Assembly: GCA_006503475.1 (NCBI GenBank)
Contig: RSEH01000085.1
Coordinates: 1-64,000, forward strand
Source: Stentor roeselii
Lineage: Eukaryota > Ciliophora > Heterotrichea > Heterotrichida > Stentoridae
Reading direction: 5' to 3'
Length of the DNA stretch: 64,000 nt
Made by a program: the position numbers and the translations under genes. The notes under the pieces were generated by a model, which made no database searches, was not told the origin of the DNA, and saw only the letters and a list, made by a program, of their open reading frames with translations. The first letter of the stretch is position 1, and each line of letters begins with the position of its first letter. Shown here piece by piece: positions 11,835 through 20,625 of the stretch.

Positions 11835-12820
11835 TTTTATAAAAATATTAATTCAACAGCAATAGATGCAAGCTCTTTCAAAAGTTATAGGTTTTAAATA
11901 GAATTCAAGCGTCTAATGAATTTTATTCAATATTTAGCTCTAGGGAAAACATATTTTGAATCATTTTACAAAAAGGGTAACGACTTCTGTATATCAAATT
12001 ATTTAACGAGCATCATGATAGGCTTTATTAAATATTTTAATAAAGTTATTCAACCATAACAGAAATAAACTTAAGACAATAAAAATTCTAGTAAATTATT
12101 TCATTATAAATAGAATAAGAATTTGATAAAATACTTAAATACTCTCATTTAGATGAGTTGAATTTATTCTATACGGGAATCATGTAAAATACTAGAGAAA
12201 TTTTATAACTAATAAATAATTATAAACTGTAAAATTTCGAAAAAGGAGCGAAAAAATAGAAAGTGTAAAGAAAAAGAATAATTTTGGAAACCGTAAAAAT
12301 AATCATATCGATCAAAGTTCTATTTAATTGAAATTGAAGTTTTAAGAAATAAATTTGTGATATCTGTATTAAAAATCTTTGCTGTTTATTAGAACGTTAG
12401 ATATTATTAATAAGTATTCAAGATCTTTTAAATCAATCTTATTTAAGATGTTTCCAGTTCATGGTCTAATTCAGGAAAGATAAATAATTAAAGAAAAGAT
12501 GATATTAAATGCTGGAAATTAAACCATATTGATAAATGATTGCATTTAGAACTCAGCTAATTCAAAATGAATATAAAAGATTTTTAAACTTATATAATAT
12601 AGTACATCAAGATAAATATCAATCGAAAAAATTTAAAGTATAGAATAAATATATTTCATAAATTAATTAGCGTAGAAGAAGCTCATATTTAAATGTTTTC
12701 ATTGAGATTTATGTATTATTTGTGTATTTCTTTTAAAAATGATGAAATGTAAATTCCACCCTCAAAAGTAACCAGGGATGAATAAAGCAACAATTATAAT
12801 TTATCTTTAAGTGATTACCT
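11835..12820. other. AT-rich intergenic stretch
   Basis: Nearly 1 kb of AT-rich sequence with dense stops in every frame. I see no gene, RNA or repeat in it. Confidence 0.5.
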
Positions 12821-13552
12821 CTAATTAGATTCAGCCCACATCCCTGCAAAGCCAGTAGCCGCTGTAGCTAAAGATCCAATAACACCGTTTAGTAGTACTC
12901 CCTTCATTCCTAACGATGTCAAGACTGCAAAAAGACTTCCACCTGCAACATTCCCAATAGTAGCTTGCCAAAAAGCAGCTAACGAGCTTCCAGCAATACC
13001 TACAGTTCCAAATCCTGCTAAAATAGGTAATCCAAACGCTGCAGTTCCGATGACTCCTAACCATCCTGCATATTCTGAAGCCTTCACAAACCAACTCTGC
13101 TCTTTTTGTTTTTTTTGTTGTTCTTGTAAATTAATTTGTAACTCTTTCGTAAACATCTCCATTTCTTCAAGGACTTTCATTTGGTTCTTACTTAATTCAA
13201 CCCCATTCTTTATGAGTCGATTTTTTAGAATGTTAAGAATTTTATGGTTTTCTTTGAAGACTATTTCGATATTCTTAGGATTTTCTAAGATTATTTTTGA
13301 TTCATCAAAAGTCATGGATTCAGTGCAGCTTTCCATCATTTCTATTGTAAATTTTAGAGTCACATCTTTGAACTTGTAATTCAATACTTTTGCGATGTTT
13401 TCCATTATGGTTCTTTCTTTTTCGAAGAATGAATAAGAAGACAAGTAGCAGGCGAACCATATGGATTTCTTTTGATCAACTTTTAAGGCTTGGTTGAATG
13501 AAGATTGTGAAGACGCAGTGACTATCATCAAAGCGAAAGTAATAAGTATCAT
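12821..13552 (-). CDS. Secreted protein with ISG12/IFI6-like C-terminal domain
   Basis: A 243-residue protein. Residues 1-15 (MILITFALMIVTASS) form a signal peptide. Residues about 20-155 are a helical, charged region with a few Cys. The last 85 residues are Gly/Ala-rich and hydrophobic. The segment SSLAAFWQATIGNVAGGSLFAVLTSLGMKG strongly recalls the ISG12/IFI27/IFI6 (Ifi-6-16) domain, which has Gly-rich repeats with a VAAGSLVATLQSLGA-type core. Animal members are small interferon-induced membrane proteins of mitochondria or nuclear envelope. Here the domain is fused to a secreted helical N-part, so it may be pore-like or membrane-inserting (inference). The ATG follows AATAA. Confidence 0.65.
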   Translation of the reverse strand: MILITFALMIVTASSQSSFNQALKVDQKKSIWFACYLSSYSFFEKERTIMENIAKVLNYKFKDVTLKFTIEMMESCTESMTFDESKIILENPKNIEIVFKENHKILNILKNRLIKNGVELSKNQMKVLEEMEMFTKELQINLQEQQKKQKEQSWFVKASEYAGWLGVIGTAAFGLPILAGFGTVGIAGSSLAAFWQATIGNVAGGSLFAVLTSLGMKGVLLNGVIGSLATAATGFAGMWAESN

Positions 13553-13789
13553 TTATTATCTGATTGTTAACATTTTATTCAACAATTGAAGTTTGATTGG
13601 AGTGCTTAACTGGTTTAATTGATGATTATGTATTATTTACAGCTCTAGGAATCATCTAATAATAGGGTTTGAAGAATTATTTATGTAAGTTTGATATTAA
13701 AGATAATCATAATATGTTGCAGGAGATTATTTTATTTCTAATTTTCTATTATCTCTATCAGGATCTTTTTCTATTCTGCGTATTATTTC

Positions 13790-14800
13790 ATCAGATTACG
13801 AAAAGCAAAGAAAATATGTTGTCATAGGCCGCTTTTGGAAAGATCTAACTCCTTTATGATATGGATTACATCTCAAATGTTGTTATCCATTTTTTGTGAT
13901 CCTAAGTCTAGGAAACTATGAAATAAGGTGAATCATGGATCCCTACCTTAATCTTAGTAGCCTGCTTCACTATCTTAGTAGCCTGCTTCACTATCTTAGT
14001 TGCCTGCTTCACTAAAATTTATGATTTTCTATGGCTTTGAGGAATTTTAGAATCATGAGTCTTTATTATTTCCAACTGAAAAGGAAACCTTTGTATAAGA
14101 GTTTTATTTCAGCCTGGATATTAATATACTGCTTGTATGGAAACTTTATGTCCGGAATTTACTTTTCCTAGACTTTTTTTAGGAGATCTCATCATCGAAA
14201 CTTACATCATCAAATACCCACGCTTTTGAAAGCCTAAAAATGATATTCGTTCTTACTTGAAGTGTACTAAAGCCAAAATTCCAGCATTACCTTGAATAAA
14301 TTTTTTTATACCATCCTTTGGACCACATGAGTTATTCCCTCAGGTCTTATCATAAATTTATTCATCATATCTATGAGGAACGCGATTTTAATGTTTATAT
14401 CTTATGAATATTTGCAAAATAATGAAATCATTCATCTGAAATTGCCTTTCATTATCGAATATGAAAATTTATTTGAATTCAGAGAACTCTATGAAAGTTT
14501 TGAATCATTTGTAGAAAAAAAGAACATCCTTCAGAACAATAGCCTTTGACCTGTTTTTTTTAATTAAGGCCAATCAAATCCTTGATTATAATGAAATTTG
14601 TGCTAGTATTACCACTACATTTTTGAAAAGCAATGATGATTTGAATTTTTATAGTAGCTTATACTTCGTTGACCTGAAAATTGTAGAAGAAACATTTAAG
14701 AGGATTCTTGCTAATATCTAAGTATCTTATCTTTCATCCCAAGAGTTTTTAAATCTGAAGCGAGACTATTTCGTTAACTATAACTAATCTTATAATAAAC
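13790..14800 (+). pseudogene. Interrupted coding-like region, unrecognised
   Basis: Several protein-like runs follow each other on the plus strand. One near 14310-14415 includes YSLRSYHKFIHHIYEERDF. One near 14425-14548 includes LKLPFIIEYENLFEFRELYE. One near 14520-14720, 68 codons without an ATG, includes LIKANQILDYNEICASITTT. Frames change between runs, once across a short A run at about 14515-14522, and several stops interrupt them. I infer a decayed host gene of unknown family. It lies between, and on the opposite strand to, the ISG12-like and methyltransferase-like genes. Confidence 0.5.
13952..14014. repeat. Three tandem copies of a 21-nt unit
   Basis: The unit tcttagtagcctgcttcacta occurs three times head to tail; the third copy differs by one base (gta to gtt). 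The unit length is a multiple of three. In one frame it would give a repeated 7-residue hydrophobic unit, so it may have arisen inside the relic coding region around it. Confidence 0.9.
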
Positions 14801-14978
14801 AAAGATGAATCTGGTAAGATAGAATCATTTATTTATTTTCTAATCTAATCTAGATAGTTCATTTTTAACTCTCAACAACGATAACTAAATCTATGAACTA
14901 GAAAAAACTTTAAAAATTACCTAAATAGCAAATCGAATCAAAATTAACTCTACTTGATTAAACCTAATTCATTCCTAT

Positions 14979-16130
14979 CTAAATATTTGATGGGTAGAGG
15001 TAAAGATTTTGATAGTCTTGCATCACCATTTTCCATCCTTGTTCAATCAAAAACTCATGCACAAGTGCACACTTTCCTCCATAAGGCAAACTACAATCAT
15101 CAATTAAAATGATTGTTCTTTTATGAAGGCTACGATAAATCCTCTTAATCTCTTCCAAATGATGTTTTTGAGAAATCACTGAGTCCTGTTCCGACCAGTC
15201 AAAGCTATCCAAATACAAGAAATCCACAAGCCCAAAGTTAAATTCCTGAAGAAACTTCAATGAGTCACTCAAGACGACTTCAACATAAGGTCGAAACTGT
15301 TCAGTTGATTTCATCGACTCCAAACAGCTCTCCTGACTAATATCGACAGAGAACAGTTTAGACTGTGTTAAAAAAGCATAATGTCCAAAAAAGAGTGTCG
15401 AGCAGCCATCATGTTCGCAAGCCAAGTTATTCCCAAACCTCGCAGTTCCTGTTTCAACTAAGATTTTTGCATTGTATTGAAGCATGAGTTCAAGTGCCCT
15501 CTTAAATGTTTTATATCTTCTTTGTGAAGACTTTAAGCGACTTGATAGTATCAAATCAGGTACTAAAAATGACTTCTGAGCTTCATTTTCACAGTCACAT
15601 TCCCAGGACTTTGGCTCATTCAAAATCATTTTTTCATCTGGACTTTTCGCTGTTTTTCCCTTTTCTAAATGATTGTCTTGGTTCTCAAAAATTTGAAATT
15701 CTTCAGATGAAAAAAAATGTTCATTTCGCATTCTCTCTGATATGATTCGATCATGATAAAGTTCATCGATCCTTTGGTTTGAAAATGGATTCACGTAGGT
15801 AAAACACTCGAAATATTGAGAATCAGCTGCTGGCACACAACACTCGTAATTATTTGATGGCTCTCGGAAGTCAGGAGAAATATCGAAGAAGTCGGGAGGA
15901 GGAGGGAAAAAGTTCTCGAATTGGATTGGCGGGCAATCTGGGTGGATAAATACATGGCCATTTGGATGGTATAATAAACGATTTTCTTGGTTATGAAAAT
16001 GATAATCTTGATCTGGGATGAATGAGTCCAGATCGTTGGGATTCGCTGAGGCAGCTTTCATGAGGGAGCAGAGACTGATACATAACAAGAGATAACTGAT
16101 TCGCTTGAATAGTAACTGAAGGAATATCAT
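14979..16130 (-). CDS. Secreted class I methyltransferase-like protein
   Basis: A 383-residue protein. Residues about 8-28 (KRISYLLLCISLCSLMKAAS) form a signal peptide. Residues 30-190 are Pro/Phe/Asn-rich and unrecognised. Residues about 200-383 resemble a class I SAM-dependent methyltransferase (Methyltransf_24/FkbM-like): ILVETGTARFGN is motif I, LFSVDIS gives the acidic end of strand 2, VEVVLSDSLKFL and DFLYLDSFDW match strands 3-4, and TIILIDDCSLPYGGK a later strand. The motif I glycines are partly preserved. The substrate is unknown. A secretory location would suit a glycan or lipid substrate (inference). The start ATG follows TTAATAA. Confidence 0.6.
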   Translation of the reverse strand: MIFLQLLFKRISYLLLCISLCSLMKAASANPNDLDSFIPDQDYHFHNQENRLLYHPNGHVFIHPDCPPIQFENFFPPPPDFFDISPDFREPSNNYECCVPAADSQYFECFTYVNPFSNQRIDELYHDRIISERMRNEHFFSSEEFQIFENQDNHLEKGKTAKSPDEKMILNEPKSWECDCENEAQKSFLVPDLILSSRLKSSQRRYKTFKRALELMLQYNAKILVETGTARFGNNLACEHDGCSTLFFGHYAFLTQSKLFSVDISQESCLESMKSTEQFRPYVEVVLSDSLKFLQEFNFGLVDFLYLDSFDWSEQDSVISQKHHLEEIKRIYRSLHKRTIILIDDCSLPYGGKCALVHEFLIEQGWKMVMQDYQNLYLYPSNI

Positions 16131-17893
16131 TTATTAAGTAATAGAACTAATTTACATAATGAAAATTTCATGTTTTCAAATGTAATACTTAAAGTTAAGA
16201 TTGTTTGTTTTTTAGTCAAGTTATTTTTTTATTCAAGTTCATATGTTTGGTTAAACTTGGAGTAAATTAGAGAGTCAGTAGGATAATTATTATACCATCA
16301 GGGTCTATTATAATTACAAGATTTTTAATAAACACTGAGATAATACAGAAATTTGTTCCAAACAGTCAGATCTGAAGAAATAATTTAAATAAAGACAATT
16401 TTTTTGAGGTAGTAAAGAATATTCTGCAGCGTGTTATTATCAATCGAGTTTGCCTATAGTCTCACCTAAAACAAGTACTTAAAAGGTTATTTCTTCATTA
16501 TTTTATGGTTATTGTGAGTTCATTAAACCCAAACATAGCCTAACATATATTTGAAATGACTTTGAACTATTTCTATTTGATTATTATAGAGTCTTCAAGG
16601 TTAATATTGAATATTAAAGTTTATTTGATGTTCCTTATTCTTAATTATTAATAATTTAAACCAAAGTCCACCTAAAAATGAAATCTTATTTAGTAGCTTA
16701 CTAAGAATAGTCATATAATAGACAAATCAGTTTCAGATTTAAATTTCTTTAATTATTCACAAGATTTTATTATTGAGTTGATTATTATAGATAATAATCT
16801 GAGTAAATATAAGGATTTTACTTATATATGTTTACTTTATAATTTGATATAACTTTTATTAGTGTTTAAAAAAGCAACAAGCAACTTCAATTATATCAAA
16901 TTCCATCATCTAAAATATTTACATAATTGAAACTAAGTTCTTGATTTTCACTTGAATATTTAATATAAATAAACAAGGTCAAAGTATCTTTCAAAATTCT
17001 CAATCCACGCATTAATAGCTTAATCCTGAAATGACTTCATTAAAAAATTAACATAATTAACAGATAAGTGATTTTGGGCTATTTTTTTTATAAGAATTCT
17101 AACCCAACTAACCTGACACTTTAAATCTGTCAAGTAATTAAAAAAAGATGGCCTTATTTCACTTGTATGCTATTAAGTTGATCAGTAGCTTCTAGGTAAA
17201 ATATTCCAAAATATAAATGAGTTGTAATTAGAAACTAACAACAAGTCTATTCTAGTATCAGTTATTGATTAATCAGTATTAAATGAGGATTTGTAAATTA
17301 CTATATAATTGAATAAAATTTCAAAATTGTCTAAGTATTCCACATATTAAAAAAATGTTTTTTATAGTAAAAATCCCATAATTTAAATTTATTAATAAAA
17401 CTGTGAATCAACATCCTAAAGATTAATTATGACAAGATGATTTTTTGTCAGAATACTCAAAAAAAATATCTTTCAGCAATCACAAAATTGATAGTTAAAC
17501 CTTCCCAAATTACTATCGAGTGATATTATAATATCTTAATTCAAAGGCTAATTCAAATTATGAATTGATCATCCCATCGACTCACTTCTTACATAGAAAA
17601 ATAAAAAAAAGATAATTTGAGTGTTCTATAAACAAAAGGCAAGGTTTCACCAAAAAAACTTAAAGTATCTTAAAATTCATACTTTATTCAAAACAGTGGC
17701 CTTTTTGGGTACTATTTATAACTCAAAATACATAATTTTTAACTTTTTATAGAAAATTTATCGAAATACTAAGAAAAAATAACAGGAAAATATTGTTTAT
17801 CTCCTCTTTCTTAAACATAAAATTTCTACTTTAATATTAAACCTTCTAAGAAATAAAGCAATAATTAATAAAGAAGTTAATTAAATCGATACC
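16131..17893. other. AT-rich intergenic stretch
   Basis: About 1.76 kb of AT-rich sequence with dense stops on both strands. I see no gene, RNA or repeat. It lies upstream of the methyltransferase-like gene and downstream of the HExxH gene, so it must hold the promoter of the former. Confidence 0.5.
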
Positions 17894-19735
17894 CTATCTT
17901 CTAGAACTAAGGCAAATTCGTAAGAATACTGGGAATATTGGCTGATAATTATTGCATCCTACCGGAAAATACTTTTTATACTGAGGAGGATTCGCTTTGC
18001 AGGCTTCCTTTTCGTATTTTTCTCGAAATTCAATTTCACATAGTTCCCAATTATCCGGATCCACTAAAAAAACTGAATCATAATAATTCAATACGCTAAT
18101 CTCCTTCCCAAAAATTGCAGTAATCAGCATTTGCCCTCCTTCAATTGATGGATATGGTATATTTGTTGTAATCTCTTTAGGAAACGAGGAATTAAATTTT
18201 TCTGATTTCGAATTTTTAGAGTTTTTCGATGATGGACTAGATAATTTCTTGAGTTTTGTACTTTTTGAACTTTTCATAGAAACTGGACTTGATGATTTTT
18301 TAAGATTTGGGCTGAAGGATTGTTTTGGTGATGAAATTAAAATTTTAGGTTCTGAACCAGAACGATTTTTCGGTTTTTTGGGAATTGGATTGTCTGAAAC
18401 ATTTTGAGAGGCTTTATTCGCAGTTATATTAAGTGATGAGCTTTCTTGACTTTTTGAAGGGATTGATTTTCTAGGAAATGAAGTTTTTGAGATATTTGGT
18501 AATGGGTCTTGCTGATCTTTAGGTACTGGATTGATTGAATTTAAAGGCTTTTGACTGCCTTTTTGAAGAAAGTCAGTGGGTGTGCCGAATGCAAACCATT
18601 CAGACTTCTTCTTTAAATTTACTCTTTGAATATAGTGCCCGAATTCATGAACACATCTAAGAGTAATGAATGCATCGCTGGCAACAAATCTATTGTTTAC
18701 GGAAAATCCATCATATTCTAATAAGCATTTGTTATTGATCAAGACAGTTGAGTTCATCAGTGTCAAACTTATTAAAGATTTCGGTAATTTCACGATCTGC
18801 ACTGAATTAATAAAGCTTTCCACTACACTTGAGTAATTTTTTAGCTCATTGAAATATTTCAAACCAATCGAATTCAGTATTTTTCTGATTTTTTGAGAAA
18901 GGTCTTTCAAGTTTGAGCTTAATGATACAGATATATCGACGACTTCATAATCAAAAATACTTTTGATGATAGATTGTGGATATTTAAAAGGTCTTTTTAA
19001 AAAAACAGCTTGATACAATATATCAAGCATATACACCTTTTTATCTGTCGTCAAGAGTTCAAAGTTATTCAAACTGAAACGAATATCAATGTCATCGAAA
19101 AAATACATTTTTTTACAGATATTTTCAGGTTTAATTTTTCGAATACAAAAGAAAGCTATTGCAAGAAACAACTGATTAGCAAAATCGTTTTGACTTAAGT
19201 CTTCTTTAATTTCCTCATGATTTAAAAATCTGTCGAATGCCGAAATTAGTTCATTTCTATACTGAATCAAAAGATTTTCGCAAAATTCTTTAACTTCATT
19301 AGTTATTTCTTCAAGGTTTGACAGGATATCTGATGGGATTTCGGTGTGGTTTATTAATTTTTTTTTCAATTGATGAAGCTTTAAAAAAATTTGTTTTTTG
19401 AATAATTTTTCCATATCTTTGAAAGCTGGAACAATCTCTTTTTTATTTTCATCATCAAAAGATTTTAAATCTTTAATTTTGATGTTCTGATAGGCTTGAA
19501 AACTGGTTTTTAAGACTTGGAGGTCTGGTTCTGTTGGTGTAAAGACAAAGCAAAAGCCTCCATTTCGTCCTTTAAACTTTGGTATAAAAACAATATCATC
19601 AGGATTGAACTCAAATTCAAAGTCCTTAGGTAATCTAGAGACAAGTAATCCGTATTTATGAGTTGTTTTAGATTTTTTTTGAGGATTCGGAATATTTTCT
19701 TCGAAGCTTCTGAGAGATTGTTTCCCGAGAGACAT
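17894..19735 (-). CDS. Putative zincin with HEFGH motif and Ser/Lys-rich insert
   Basis: A 613-residue protein, not recognised as a whole. Residues about 1-370 are mostly helical. Near residue 365 is CVHEFGHYIQR, an HExxH zinc-protease signature. About 180 residues later, after a Ser/Pro/Lys-rich low-complexity insert (about 400-525), IEGGQMLITAIFGKEI could supply a third zinc ligand (Glu). This order resembles gluzincins, but the long insert and lack of a family match keep peptidase activity tentative. There is no signal peptide, so it is probably cytosolic or nuclear. The ATG follows ATAATTTTAAA. It is flanked by spacers of 1.76 kb and 0.89 kb. Confidence 0.5.
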   Translation of the reverse strand: MSLGKQSLRSFEENIPNPQKKSKTTHKYGLLVSRLPKDFEFEFNPDDIVFIPKFKGRNGGFCFVFTPTEPDLQVLKTSFQAYQNIKIKDLKSFDDENKKEIVPAFKDMEKLFKKQIFLKLHQLKKKLINHTEIPSDILSNLEEITNEVKEFCENLLIQYRNELISAFDRFLNHEEIKEDLSQNDFANQLFLAIAFFCIRKIKPENICKKMYFFDDIDIRFSLNNFELLTTDKKVYMLDILYQAVFLKRPFKYPQSIIKSIFDYEVVDISVSLSSNLKDLSQKIRKILNSIGLKYFNELKNYSSVVESFINSVQIVKLPKSLISLTLMNSTVLINNKCLLEYDGFSVNNRFVASDAFITLRCVHEFGHYIQRVNLKKKSEWFAFGTPTDFLQKGSQKPLNSINPVPKDQQDPLPNISKTSFPRKSIPSKSQESSSLNITANKASQNVSDNPIPKKPKNRSGSEPKILISSPKQSFSPNLKKSSSPVSMKSSKSTKLKKLSSPSSKNSKNSKSEKFNSSFPKEITTNIPYPSIEGGQMLITAIFGKEISVLNYYDSVFLVDPDNWELCEIEFREKYEKEACKANPPQYKKYFPVGCNNYQPIFPVFLRICLSSRR

Positions 19736-20625
19736 TTTAAAATTATAATTTAAAAAATAGATAAAAATATGAATAAATTGTAGAGAACTTTAAGGTTTAT
19801 GTTTTATTTTGATTCTTAATATTTAGAATATATGTTTATACTTTGCTATTCATAAAGATTTACCATAATCATAATTTTTTCCAGATGAACTTGGATTAAT
19901 CATCAATAATAGAGTTGCAACATAAGGTTAATCTATATTTGAAAGCCTTGAAAAATCAAGAATATTCTTTATGTAATGAGGTTTGTTATTTGAATCAGGA
20001 GTTTAGAAATTTCTCTACTCTTAGAGTAACTTTCATAACTAAAAGTTGCTAAAGTTTAAATTTTATGTAATATCGTTCAAACCCTTTTCAAAAAAAATCT
20101 CTCTCATATATCTAAATCAATAAATTTATCTACTCTAAATTATAATACATAAAAGAGTTAGAAAAAAGCTTTCAATTACATTAATCCAGCAAGTCCGAAA
20201 CTCTGAATGATGAATGGTTAACAAATAAGGTTCAAAAGATATTAATGAGAAGTTATTTTCAATACTGAAAACCTTTCTCACATCTTTTATGAGTATGAAT
20301 GAAACCTAAATAAAACCTTGCCATTTATCGATCCATTCTAAATAAAAAACAATGCAAAACTAAAATCCTTCATAGATAACAACTCGTTTCACCTCTATCT
20401 TGAAAAAACTTCAATTTCCTAAAATCACAAAGTGACCATCCTCCCTTATTCCAAATTAAAAGAACCTACACTCTCAACATTTTAAAAATTTAAACCATAT
20501 CATTCCCAAAATCCTTTCCCAATTTTTTCTAAAACTCCTCAATATCCAGCTTATCCCAAAGCCATAATATTATAATCATTTCATCTAATAAACTACTAAC
20601 ACAACCTAATCCATGGTTAGAATTA
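19736..20625. other. Divergent intergenic region upstream of the vault gene
   Basis: About 890 nt of AT-rich sequence between the start codons of the HExxH gene and the vault gene. It should hold both promoters. C-rich, A-rich pyrimidine tracts cluster from about 20400 to 20620. No gene or RNA seen. Confidence 0.5.

Larger units (their letters stand above)
13553..14978. other. Gene-free stretch with tandem repeat and relic
   Basis: No intact gene. It holds a three-copy 21-nt tandem repeat (13952-14014) and a coding-like relic (about 13790-14800), both listed separately. Confidence 0.5.
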
